DNA of 64,000 nt, from the NCBI RefSeq assembly GCF_009455685.1, contig NZ_QPES01000001.1, forward strand, positions 434,001-498,000, given 5' to 3'. The DNA is from Paraburkholderia hayleyella (GTDB lineage Bacteria > Pseudomonadota > Gammaproteobacteria > Burkholderiales > Burkholderiaceae). The position numbers were made by a program, and so were the translations under genes. Positions 18,408-26,456 of the stretch are shown piece by piece. How positions within the stretch are numbered: the stretch's first letter is position 1; every line of letters begins with the position of its first letter. The notes beneath the pieces were generated by a model. The model worked only from the letters and a program-made list of their open reading frames with translations. It was not told the DNA's origin and made no database searches.

Positions 18408-19250
18408 ATGAGCCATTCTTCCGCCTCTCCTCCACGTGCCACAAGCGCTGGCCCACATTCTGCGACGGGCGCCGCCGCGCGTATTGTGCTGATTACCGGC
18501 GCGGCGCGGCGTATTGGCCGCGCGCTGGCGCTGGGTTTTGCCGAAGCGGGCTGGGATGTCGCGGTGCATTGTGGCCGCTCGCGGGCCGAAGCCGAGACGC
18601 TCGTGGCGCAGATTGTCGCGTTGGGCCGTCGGGCCGTGACGTTGCAGGCCGATCTGGCGCTTGAAACTGAAGTTGCGCAACTGGTGCCTGCTTGCATCGC
18701 AGCGCTCGGGCGGCCGGTGTGCCTCATTAATAACGCCTCGCGTTTTACCGAAGATAACGCGCGCGACATCCGCTATACCCCCCTGCTGCAGATGATGGCG
18801 ATCAATCTGGGCGCGCCGCTGGTACTGGCCCGTGCGTTGTTCGATGCAACGCCGGATGCGGCCATTGATGACGAAACCCAGCGCAGCGTGGTGCTCAATG
18901 TGCTGGACCAGAAGCTGTTCAATCTGAATCCGGATTATTTGTCATACACGCTGACCAAAGCCGCGCTTCAAACCGCAACGGTTGCACTGGCGCAGGCGCT
19001 GGCGCCGAAGGTGCGCGTGGTGGGCCTGGCTCCTGGCCTGACGTTGCCGTCCGGTGCGCAAACGGAGGCCGCTTTTGCTGCCGCGCACCGCGTCACGCCG
19101 CTGGGACGGGCTTCGCGCGCAGAGGATCTGGTGGCCGCGGCGCTCTACCTGGCCGGCGCGGGTGGCGTGACGGGCACGACCCTGGTGGTGGATGGTGGCC
19201 AACATCTCGTGCCGCTGGAACGTGATGTGATGTTTTTGACCGGTGGCTGA
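18408..19250 (+). CDS. SDR oxidoreductase, pteridine-reductase/FolM-like
   Basis: 280-residue short-chain dehydrogenase. The NAD(P)-binding TGAARRIGRALA motif is near residue 31, INNASRF follows at about 104, and the catalytic YLSYTLTKAAL (Tyr-x-x-x-Lys) at ~180. Its best relatives are pteridine reductase/FolM-type SDRs, and the gene directly precedes folB, which supports a role in dihydro- or tetrahydromonapterin/folate reduction. That assignment is inference. The first 23 residues are a Ser/Ala-rich extension. The stop codon is part of a TGGCTGA repeat. Confidence 0.8.
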   Translation: MSHSSASPPRATSAGPHSATGAAARIVLITGAARRIGRALALGFAEAGWDVAVHCGRSRAEAETLVAQIVALGRRAVTLQADLALETEVAQLVPACIAALGRPVCLINNASRFTEDNARDIRYTPLLQMMAINLGAPLVLARALFDATPDAAIDDETQRSVVLNVLDQKLFNLNPDYLSYTLTKAALQTATVALAQALAPKVRVVGLAPGLTLPSGAQTEAAFAAAHRVTPLGRASRAEDLVAAALYLAGAGGVTGTTLVVDGGQHLVPLERDVMFLTGG

Positions 19251-19278
19251 TGGCTGATGGCTGATGGCTGATGGCTGA
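19244..19278 (+). repeat. Five tandem TGGCTGA heptamers spanning the SDR stop codon
   Basis: TGGCTGA is repeated five times exactly, and the first copy supplies the last Trp-coding region and the TGA stop of the SDR gene. Every unit contains TGA, so copy-number change leaves the first stop in place. It changes only the spacer to folB. A run of T-rich blocks (19308-19348) follows before folB. Confidence 0.9.
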
Positions 19279-19361
19279 TGGCCCTCGTTGTCCCCAGGCA
19301 CCGCTGTTTTTATTTTTTTCGCGTTTTTTTGCTGGCCCGTTTTTTTTCGACTGGAACCCTC

Positions 19362-19757
19362 ATGTTTGCTGCTTTGCCGTATCCCCAGCTTGCTGATTGC
19401 CGTCGGCTGTTTCTGCGCAATTACGAAGTGCACATCAATATTGGCGTGCACGATTTCGAAAAACGCGGCGAGCAGCGGGTGGTCATCAATGTCGAACTGT
19501 TTGTGCCGCTGGCGTTATCTACACCGCTCGGCGATCACCTGAGCGAAGTCGTCGATTACGACTTTATGCGTTCGACCATCGCGCGCCGTGTCGGACAAGG
19601 CCACATCCATTTGCAGGAGACGCTGTGCGATGACCTGGTCAGGACCCTGCTGGCGCATCCGCAAGTGCGCGCGGTCCGGGTGTCGACCGAAAAGCCCGAT
19701 GTGTACCCCGATTGCGATGCGGTTGGCGTCGAAGTGTTTCGTGTCAAGGAGGACTGA
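19362..19757 (+). CDS. folB: Dihydroneopterin aldolase
   Basis: 131-residue enzyme of folate synthesis that splits dihydroneopterin to 6-hydroxymethyl-dihydropterin and glycolaldehyde. Family features are LFLRNYEVHINIGVHDFEK with the acidic catalytic region, GEQRVVINVELF, DYDFMRSTI and the C-terminal STEKPDVYPDCDAVGVEVFR containing the catalytic Lys. The ATG at 19362 is preceded by GGA. A longer frame from 19278 would translate the T-rich spacer. The stop is three bases before ttcA. Confidence 0.92.
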   Translation: MFAALPYPQLADCRRLFLRNYEVHINIGVHDFEKRGEQRVVINVELFVPLALSTPLGDHLSEVVDYDFMRSTIARRVGQGHIHLQETLCDDLVRTLLAHPQVRAVRVSTEKPDVYPDCDAVGVEVFRVKED

Positions 19758-19760
19758 GTC

Positions 19761-20777
19761 ATGACGACGTTAACACCTGCCTTTGCATTTCCTGTTCAGC
19801 CCGATATCGAAAGCGCTGACGCCCAGGCGCTGGATGCCTCCCCCGGGCGCAAAGTCGCCCTGACGCGCCGCGAGCAGAAAGCGGCCTACGAGAACAACAA
19901 ACTGTTCAAGCGCCTGACGCGTCAGGTCGGCCAGGCGATTGGCGACTACAACATGATTAGCGAAGGCGACAAGGTGATGGTGTGCCTGTCGGGCGGCAAG
20001 GACAGTTATGCGATGCTCGACATCCTGCTGCGTCTGCGCGAGCGTGCGCCGATTCACTTCGAGATCGTCGCCGTCAATCTGGACCAGAAGCAGCCCGGTT
20101 TTCCTGAGCACATCCTGCCTGAGTACCTGACCCAGCTTGAGATCCCATTTCATATCGAGAATCAGGACACATACAGCATAGTCAAGCGGCTCGTGCCCGA
20201 AGGCAAGACCACCTGCTCGCTGTGTTCGCGGTTGCGTCGCGGCATTCTGTATCGTGTCGCGGGCGAACTGGGCGCGACCAAAATCGCGCTCGGTCATCAC
20301 CGCGACGACATCTTGCAAACGTTGCTGCTCAACCTCTTTTACGGGGGCAAACTCAAGGGCATGCCTCCCAAGCTGCAATCGGACGATGGCAAGAACATCG
20401 TGATCCGGCCGCTGGCCTACGTGAAAGAAACCGACCTTGAGCGCTACGCTGAGCTGCGCGAATTCCCCATCATCCCGTGCAACCTGTGCGGCAGTCAGCC
20501 CAACCTCAAGCGCGCCGAAATGAAAGCGCTTGTCCGTGATTGGGAAAAGCGTTTTCCAGGCCGTATCGAGAACATGTTCAACGCATTATCGAAAGTCGTG
20601 CCTTCGCATCTGATGGACTCCACGCTGTTTCCGTTTGCCGCATTGCAGGCCACCGGTCGGCCCGATCCCGATGGCGATATCGCTTTCGATGAAGACCCCT
20701 GTTCCAGCTCCGCCTCCAATGCCGGGATGGCGGCAGGCACACAACCGGTTTCCATCGTTTCATTCGATGATCTGTAA
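19761..20777 (+). CDS. ttcA: tRNA 2-thiocytidine synthetase TtcA
   Basis: 338-residue PP-loop enzyme that thiolates C32 of certain tRNAs with ATP and an iron-sulfur cluster. The ATP-pyrophosphatase loop SGGKDS is near residue 76, the paired cysteines CSLC near 153, and the third cluster-binding Cys in PCNLCGSQPNLKR near 242. LGHHRDDILQT is also characteristic. The N-terminal ~35 residues and the Ser-rich C-terminal ~35 residues are lineage-specific extensions. The gene starts 3 bp after folB, so the two are co-transcribed. Confidence 0.95.
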   Translation: MTTLTPAFAFPVQPDIESADAQALDASPGRKVALTRREQKAAYENNKLFKRLTRQVGQAIGDYNMISEGDKVMVCLSGGKDSYAMLDILLRLRERAPIHFEIVAVNLDQKQPGFPEHILPEYLTQLEIPFHIENQDTYSIVKRLVPEGKTTCSLCSRLRRGILYRVAGELGATKIALGHHRDDILQTLLLNLFYGGKLKGMPPKLQSDDGKNIVIRPLAYVKETDLERYAELREFPIIPCNLCGSQPNLKRAEMKALVRDWEKRFPGRIENMFNALSKVVPSHLMDSTLFPFAALQATGRPDPDGDIAFDEDPCSSSASNAGMAAGTQPVSIVSFDDL

Positions 20778-20883
20778 GCGCCGCGCGTGTTGCAAAACCC
20801 CTTGTTTTCAGGGCTTTGCAGCACGCGTCATGCCTCGCGCATGCTAGAATCGACGGCTCCAAACTAGGCTTTATGCCACAGCC

Positions 20884-22251
20884 ATGAACATCGTAATTTT
20901 GGCGGCAGGCACCGGCAAACGTATGCGCTCGGCGCTGCCCAAGGTGCTTCATCCTCTGGCTGGCCGGCCACTTCTTGCCCACGTTCTCGATACCGCTCGC
21001 ACGCTCAATCCGTCGTGTCTCGTCGTGGTGATTGGCCATGGCGCGCAAGCGGTGCGGGACGCGGTTGCCGCCCCCGACGTGCAGTTCGCCATTCAGGCGG
21101 AGCAGCTCGGTACCGGACACGCGGTGCAGCAGGCACTCCCGCTGCTCGATCACGCGCAGCCCACCCTCGTGCTGTATGGCGATGTCCCCCTCACGCGCGC
21201 CAGCACCCTCAAACGTCTGACCGATAGCGCCGCCGAAGGCTGCTACGGCGTACTCACCGTGACCCTTGACGATCCCGCCGGCTACGGCCGCATCGTGCGC
21301 GATCAAACGGGCAGCGTCGTGTGCATTGTCGAAGAAAAAGACGCAAGCGCGGAGCAGCGCCGGATTGCGGAGATCAATACGGGCATTGTCGTGGCCCCTA
21401 CCGCGCAGTTGGCGATGTGGCTCGCTTCACTGAAAAACGATAATGCCCAAGGCGAGTTTTATCTGACCGATGTCGTCGAGCGCGCGACAGCCGCCGGTTT
21501 CGACGTGGTGAGCGCCCAACCCGATGACGTGTGGGAAACGCTGGGTGTCAACAGCAAGCAGCAACTGGCGGAGCTCGAACGGATTTATCAGCGCCGCGCC
21601 GCGGAGGCACTGCTGGCTGCAGGCGTGACGCTTGCCGATCCCGCGCGCTTCGACGTGCGAGGTTCGTTACGTTGTGGCGCGGATGTTTCGATTGATGTGA
21701 ATTGCGTTTTTGAAGGCGACGTCACGCTTGGCGATGACGTGACGATTGGCCCCAACTGCGTGATCCGGGATGCCGTGATTGGCGTCGGTACGCGGGTGGA
21801 TGCCTTTACGCACATTGATGGCGCGCAGATCGGCACCAACGCCGTGCTTGGGCCGTATGCCCGGCTGCGCCCCGGCGCGACCCTCAAGGACGAAACCCAT
21901 GTCGGCAATTTTGTCGAAGTGAAAAACGCCGTGCTGGGCCATGGCACCAAAGCCAATCACCTGACGTATATCGGTGACGCCGACATTGGCGCTCGGGTCA
22001 ATATTGGCGCGGGCACGATCACCTGCAATTACGATGGTGCGAACAAACACCGCACGGTGATTGACGACGATGTATTCGTCGGCTCGGACACGCAACTGGT
22101 TGCGCCCGTGCATGTGGGGCGCAACGTGACCATTGCCGCGGGCACCACCGTCTGGAAGGACGTCGAAGATCACGCCCTGGTGCTGAACGGCAAAACCCAG
22201 ATCACCAAGACTGGCTACGTGCGTCCGGTGAAACACAAACCGAAACGCTGA
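20884..22251 (+). CDS. glmU: Bifunctional UDP-GlcNAc pyrophosphorylase/GlcN-1-P acetyltransferase
   Basis: 455-residue GlmU, which acetylates glucosamine-1-P and couples it to UTP. The N-terminal uridyltransferase motif LAAGTGKRMRSALPKVLHPLAG is intact, with YGDVPLT later. The C-terminal left-handed beta-helix shows hexapeptide repeats and the acetyltransferase region HVGNFVEVKNAVLGHGTKAN, then GAGTITCNYDG. Length equals the usual 450-456. It is followed by glmS after 60 bp and together they provide the UDP-GlcNAc pathway. Confidence 0.97.
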   Translation: MNIVILAAGTGKRMRSALPKVLHPLAGRPLLAHVLDTARTLNPSCLVVVIGHGAQAVRDAVAAPDVQFAIQAEQLGTGHAVQQALPLLDHAQPTLVLYGDVPLTRASTLKRLTDSAAEGCYGVLTVTLDDPAGYGRIVRDQTGSVVCIVEEKDASAEQRRIAEINTGIVVAPTAQLAMWLASLKNDNAQGEFYLTDVVERATAAGFDVVSAQPDDVWETLGVNSKQQLAELERIYQRRAAEALLAAGVTLADPARFDVRGSLRCGADVSIDVNCVFEGDVTLGDDVTIGPNCVIRDAVIGVGTRVDAFTHIDGAQIGTNAVLGPYARLRPGATLKDETHVGNFVEVKNAVLGHGTKANHLTYIGDADIGARVNIGAGTITCNYDGANKHRTVIDDDVFVGSDTQLVAPVHVGRNVTIAAGTTVWKDVEDHALVLNGKTQITKTGYVRPVKHKPKR

Positions 22252-22311
22252 AAGGCGCGGCGCGTGCGTCCGGCATGCGTCGATATTTTCCTCACGAAGG
22301 ATCACGAATTT

Positions 22312-24129
22312 ATGTGCGGCATTGTCGGCGCGGTTGCGCAACGGAATATCGTTCCCATTCTGGTGGAAGGGCTCAAACGTCTTGAATACCGGGGCTACGA
22401 TTCATGCGGTGTGGCCGTTCTGGTTGACGGCAAACCACAGCGCGCGCGCAGCGTCGCGCGCGTGGCCGATCTGGAACAGCAGGTGCGCGAGACCCAGTTA
22501 AGCGGCGTGAGCGGCATCGCCCATACTCGCTGGGCCACACACGGTGCACCCGTGACGGACAACGCCCATCCGATTTTTTCCCGCGATGCGCTCGCGCTGG
22601 TGCACAACGGCATCATCGAGAATTACGAAGCGTTGCGCGAGATGCTGCGTGCCAAAGGCTATGCGTTTGTCTCGCAGACCGACACCGAAGTCATCGCACA
22701 CCTGATTCACAGCCTGTATCGTGGCGACCTGTTTGCCACCGTGCGCGAGGCTGTGCAGCAATTGCACGGTGCGTATGCCATCGCGGTGCTGCATAAGGAT
22801 CAACCGCATACGGTTGTCGGCGCGCGGCAAGGCTCGCCGCTTGTGGTGGGTCTCGGCACGCATGAAAATTTTCTGGCATCTGACGCGCTGGCTCTCGCAG
22901 GCAGTACCGAGCGCTTTATCTTCCTTGAAGAAGGTGACGTGTGCGAGCTGACGCTGGAACACGTGCGCATTGCTGACCGCGATGGCAATGAGATTCCGCG
23001 TGAAGTGCGGCAGGTGGCCGCGTATGGCGGCGCTGTCGAACTCGGGCCCTACCGGCACTTCATGCAGAAGGAAATTTTCGAGCAACCGCGCGCCATCACC
23101 GACACCATTCCCCCCGCTGATCGCTACGACGCCTCACTATTTGGCGCGGGTGCCGCTGAGGTGTTTGCCCGCATCGACAGTGTATTGATTCTCGCGTGCG
23201 GCACGAGCTATTACGCGGGGCTTACCGCGAAGTACTGGCTTGAATCAATCGCCAAGATTCCGACCCAAGTCGAGATCGCCAGCGAATATCGCTACCGTGA
23301 ATCCGTGCCGAACCCCAAGGCGTTGGTCGTAGTGATTTCTCAATCGGGTGAAACCGCCGATACGCTTGCCGCGCTCAAACATGCGCAGATGCTCGGGCAC
23401 CCGCATACGCTAGCCGTGTGCAACGTTGGTACCAGCGCGATGGTGCGGCAAACCGAGCTGGCGTTCTTGACGCATGCGGGGCTGGAGATTGGCGTGGCTT
23501 CGACCAAGGCGTTTACAACGCAGCTTGTCGCGCTGTTTGTGCTGGCGATGACGCTAGGCAAGTTGCGCGGACACGTGAGTGCGGAACAGGAAGCCGATGA
23601 GATTCGGCAGCTACGGCATTTGCCTGCCGCGTTGAACAGCGTGCTGGCGCTGGAGCCGCAGATCATTGCCTGGGCGGAGGAGTTCTCGCGTAAGGAGCAT
23701 GCGTTGTTTCTGGGGCGCGGGTTGCATTATCCGATTGCGCTGGAAGGCGCACTCAAGCTCAAGGAGATTTCGTATATCCATGCCGAGGCGTATCCAGCGG
23801 GAGAGCTAAAGCACGGGCCTCTGGCGCTGGTGACTGAAGCGATGCCGGTAGTGACGATTGCGCCGAACGATATGTTGCTGGAGAAGCTGAAATCGAATAT
23901 TCAGGAAGTGCGGGCGCGTGGTGGCCAGCTTTATGTGTTTGCGGATTCGGACACGCGCATTGTCAATGACGAAGGGCTGCATGTGATCCGGATGCCTGAA
24001 CATTATGGCAAGCTGTCGCCGATACTGCATGTGGTGCCGTTGCAGTTGCTGGCTTATCACACGGCTTGTGCCAGAGGAACGGATGTGGATAAGCCGCGGA
24101 ATCTGGCGAAGTCGGTGACGGTGGAGTAG
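22312..24129 (+). CDS. glmS: Glutamine-fructose-6-phosphate aminotransferase (isomerizing)
   Basis: 605-residue GlmS, making glucosamine-6-phosphate from fructose-6-P and glutamine. The start MCGIVGAVAQRN places the catalytic Cys directly after Met, as required, so a GTG 16 codons upstream is rejected. AAGGA lies about 10 bases upstream. The glutaminase domain has HTRWATHG and the isomerase part has two SIS domains (ISQSGETADT, STKAFTTQ, AYPAGELKHGPLAL). The C-terminus ends in KSVTVE, the standard active-site tail. An IS3 fragment begins six bases after its stop codon. Confidence 0.97.
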   Translation: MCGIVGAVAQRNIVPILVEGLKRLEYRGYDSCGVAVLVDGKPQRARSVARVADLEQQVRETQLSGVSGIAHTRWATHGAPVTDNAHPIFSRDALALVHNGIIENYEALREMLRAKGYAFVSQTDTEVIAHLIHSLYRGDLFATVREAVQQLHGAYAIAVLHKDQPHTVVGARQGSPLVVGLGTHENFLASDALALAGSTERFIFLEEGDVCELTLEHVRIADRDGNEIPREVRQVAAYGGAVELGPYRHFMQKEIFEQPRAITDTIPPADRYDASLFGAGAAEVFARIDSVLILACGTSYYAGLTAKYWLESIAKIPTQVEIASEYRYRESVPNPKALVVVISQSGETADTLAALKHAQMLGHPHTLAVCNVGTSAMVRQTELAFLTHAGLEIGVASTKAFTTQLVALFVLAMTLGKLRGHVSAEQEADEIRQLRHLPAALNSVLALEPQIIAWAEEFSRKEHALFLGRGLHYPIALEGALKLKEISYIHAEAYPAGELKHGPLALVTEAMPVVTIAPNDMLLEKLKSNIQEVRARGGQLYVFADSDTRIVNDEGLHVIRMPEHYGKLSPILHVVPLQLLAYHTACARGTDVDKPRNLAKSVTVE

Positions 24130-24135
24130 GGGGGC

Positions 24136-24446
24136 TGTAGTGGTCAAGTTATTTCGGGCAGGCAGACAGGTTCTTTCGCTGTCGGTTTCGCCTCGTAGGC
24201 AGCCGGCGACAGATAGCCCAAGGTCGAATGTAGGTGTACGGCATTGTAGAAGCCGACGATGTACTGGCTGATGTCACGCCGTGCCTCGTCGTGGTTGGCG
24301 TACTGACGCTGCCACACGCGCTTCATTTTCAGGCTCAGGAAGAACCTCTCCATCACTGAATTGTCTCAGCAATTTCCCTTGCGACTCATGCTGCAAACCA
24401 CGTGATGCTGCTTCAGCACTGCCTGGTCCTCGTCACTCGCATACTG
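24136..24446 (-). pseudogene. 3' half of an IS3-family element (type X), transposase OrfB C-terminus
   Basis: The element end TGTAGTGGTC starts at 24136. Reading leftwards, the fragment encodes the last ~100 residues of an OrfB DDE transposase: YASDEDQ, then SMSRKGNC, an in-frame TGA where relatives have Trp, then VMERFFLSLKMKRVWQRQYA and LHSTLGYLSPAAYEAK. It is cut at a Gln codon by IS30 copy 1. Its missing 5' half is at 38374-39320, in the orientation expected if the segment between was inverted. Confidence 0.85.
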
Positions 24447-24474
24447 GGCGGATTCAACCGGTCGTCGCAACACC
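24447..24474. repeat. IS30 copy 1 left terminal inverted repeat
   Basis: 28-bp terminal repeat beginning GGCGGATTCAACC. It pairs with 25872-25899 with a single C/T difference. Confidence 0.88.
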
Positions 24475-24480
24475 AGATTG

Positions 24481-25851
24481 TTAAGCAGATTTTAGATATT
24501 CGTCCAGAGCTTCTGCCGGCGTCTTCCAGTCAAGTGTTTTCCGAGGCCTTGTGTTCAGTGTATGAGCAACGGCTTGGATCTCTCGTGCGCTCCACCGAGA
24601 GAGGTCTGTTTCCTTTGGAAAGTATTGTCGCAATAGGCCGTTCGTATTTTCGTTCGTGCCGCGTTGCCATGGACTGTGCGGATCCGCGAAGAATACCTGT
24701 ACGCCAGACTCGATAGTGAAACGGGCATGATCGGACAGCTCCTTGCCACGATCCCAAGTCAATGATCGCCACAACAGGGCTGGCATGTCTGTCACTGTCT
24801 TCTTGAGTGCGTTGGCCATCGTGACGGCTCCGTAGCCAGCCAGCGCAGGACCATTTTTCGTCCGGGGAGTCAATCCATAGCCTTTCTCCCGGGGCAGGTG
24901 TACGAGCATGGTGAAACGTGTTGATCTCTCCACCAGCGTGCCAATAGCGGATCGATTTAGGCCAATGAGTAGGTCTCCCTCCCAATGCCCGGGCACAGCG
25001 CGATCTTCCGCCTCTGCGGGGCGGCTGGAGATCATGACATCCTCGCTGACGTGCGCCCATGCTTTAGCTCGTGCCCTAGCCCGTGGCGCGCGTAGTGCTC
25101 GCCCGCTGCGCAGACAACCCACTAGCTCGCGCTTGAGCGCGCCACGCCCTTGAATGTAAAGCGCTTGATAAATGGCTTCGTGAGAAATGCGCATGGATTC
25201 ATCGTCGGGGAAATCGATTCGGAGGCGGTTGGCGATCTGTTCAGGGGACCAACCATTGACCCACTTCCGGTCTCCTCGATGTGGTTTATTCCGCCCCTTG
25301 AACGGTGCCTGCTGGGGTCCAACAATCTCATGGCCGTCAACGTCACACACCTTGCCTTCCAAGCGTTCCTGCACATAGCGATGCAGTCGCGGGTTGGTCA
25401 CCAGCTTCGCTGGTTTTGCTCGCTTGGCAAAGTGCTCTGCCTTCCATTGTGCGACCGAAGCCCGATACTCTAGGCGACCACCACGGGTCGCGGCATTACG
25501 CGTAAGCTCGCGCGAAATGGTTGATGGACTGCGTCCGATGCGGCGAGCAATTTCACGCACCCCTATGTTTTGGGCCGAGAGTAACCCGATCTCTTCACGC
25601 TCGGCGAACGACAAGTATCTACCCGATATAGGCTTCGACATGAAAAGTGGCATACCGCCACGATAGCGGAACCAGCGTGATCCGACCGCCTGAGATACGC
25701 CAACGACCTCTGCCGCTTTCTCGCTTGTGATGCCGGTAGCGATCTGTTTCCAAAAGCGACGCTCAATCTCATGCCGAAGCGACGGCGCACCTGGCGAGTG
25801 CATCGCTCGTCGTCCGGTTATCTGATACACCCATTCTGCAATTCGTCCCAC
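24481..25851 (-). CDS. IS30-family transposase
   Basis: 456-residue transposase, apparently intact. The N-terminal part has an extra ~70-residue region before the HTH_38 domain (RYLSFAEREEIGLLSAQNI, IGRSPSTISRELTRN). The DDE integrase core is visible: HWEGDLLIG with the first Asp, LTWDRGKELSDHARF with the second, and HSPWQRGTNENTNGLLRQYFPK with the catalytic Glu. The start is GTG at 25851 behind a perfect GGAGG, six bases away. It is probably active and could mobilise the defective copy 2. Confidence 0.92.
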   Translation of the reverse strand: MGRIAEWVYQITGRRAMHSPGAPSLRHEIERRFWKQIATGITSEKAAEVVGVSQAVGSRWFRYRGGMPLFMSKPISGRYLSFAEREEIGLLSAQNIGVREIARRIGRSPSTISRELTRNAATRGGRLEYRASVAQWKAEHFAKRAKPAKLVTNPRLHRYVQERLEGKVCDVDGHEIVGPQQAPFKGRNKPHRGDRKWVNGWSPEQIANRLRIDFPDDESMRISHEAIYQALYIQGRGALKRELVGCLRSGRALRAPRARARAKAWAHVSEDVMISSRPAEAEDRAVPGHWEGDLLIGLNRSAIGTLVERSTRFTMLVHLPREKGYGLTPRTKNGPALAGYGAVTMANALKKTVTDMPALLWRSLTWDRGKELSDHARFTIESGVQVFFADPHSPWQRGTNENTNGLLRQYFPKETDLSRWSAREIQAVAHTLNTRPRKTLDWKTPAEALDEYLKSA

Positions 25852-25871
25852 ACAACACCTCCAAGATTAAA

Positions 25872-25899
25872 GGTGTTGCAACGACCGGTTGAATCCGCC
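25872..25899. repeat. IS30 copy 1 right terminal inverted repeat
   Basis: 28-bp repeat ending GGTTGAATCCGCC, complementary to 24447-24474. The next bases, CAATACGTC, continue an IS3 transposase frame at Gln-Tyr-Val. Confidence 0.88.
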
Positions 25900-26239
25900 C
25901 AATACGTCAGCATTCGCTACAGCGAACGGCTGGTCGAAGCGTGCATCGAGCGGTCGGTCGGCAGCCGGGGCGACAGCTACGACAACGCCCTGGCTGAGAC
26001 GATCAATGGCTTGTACAAGGCCGAACTGATTCATCGCCGCACCTGGAAAACGCGGGAATCCGTTGAACTGGCAACGCTGGAGTGGGTGGCCTGGTTCAAT
26101 CATTATCGATTGATGGAACCCCTCGGCTATATCCCGTCCGCCGAAGCTGGGGCAAACTACTATCGGCAACTTGAAACAGCTGCCGCTGAACCCGCATTAA
26201 CTTAAACCAGCCAGCCTCCACGAGGCCCGGGGCGGTTCA
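25900..26239 (+). pseudogene. 3' half of a second IS3-family element (type Y)
   Basis: From CAATACGTC the frame reads QYVSIRYSERLVEACIERS, then GDSYDNALAETINGLYKAE with the catalytic Glu, and ends ETAAAEPALT. This is the C-terminal ~100 residues of an IS3 OrfB of a different subgroup from type X. The element end GGGGCGGTTCA closes at 26239. Its 5' half is absent. The joined 5' halves near IS30 copy 2 are both type X, so a simple inversion does not restore this one. A 5' piece of a related element lies at 46961. Confidence 0.82.
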
Positions 26240-26456
26240 AAATCAAGAGAGGGAGAGAGTTTTGTGAAGCACAGGTCAGCGCCAGCAAAAGCCCGATGCA
26301 TCGTGACACTCACATGCACCGACCCGTCCATCCAGTTAGTGGTTTCCGTGGAAGCACTATGCCACGGCAAATCCCGGCGTCATGGCTCAGGAGCGCTCTC
26401 CAATAACTACGCCCAGCCCATGGGAGGCGGGTCTTTTCCTGTTCAAGGGGAGCTTC

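Larger units (their letters stand above)
24447..25899 (-). mobile_element. IS30-family insertion sequence, copy 1
   Basis: A 1453-bp element bounded by 28-bp inverted repeats (24447-24474 and 25872-25899) that differ at one position and begin GGCGGATTCAACCGG. It carries one transposase gene covering nearly its whole length. Both flanks are 3' halves of IS3 transposase genes, pointing outwards. Copy 2 at 39321 is the same element in the opposite orientation with a 181-bp internal deletion. Confidence 0.92.

Noticed and set aside
19244..19278. TGGCTGA repeat as a phase-variation switch of the SDR gene
   Set aside because: The stop codon lies within the first unit and every unit contains TGA, so copy number does not alter the protein.
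22264..22311. GTG start extending GlmS by 16 residues
   Set aside because: GlmS needs Cys directly after the initiator Met as its catalytic N-terminus, so ATG 22312 is the start.
24402..24716. 104-codon plus-strand ORF across the IS30 end
   Set aside because: It is an antisense shadow of the IS30 transposase and of the IS3 fragment.
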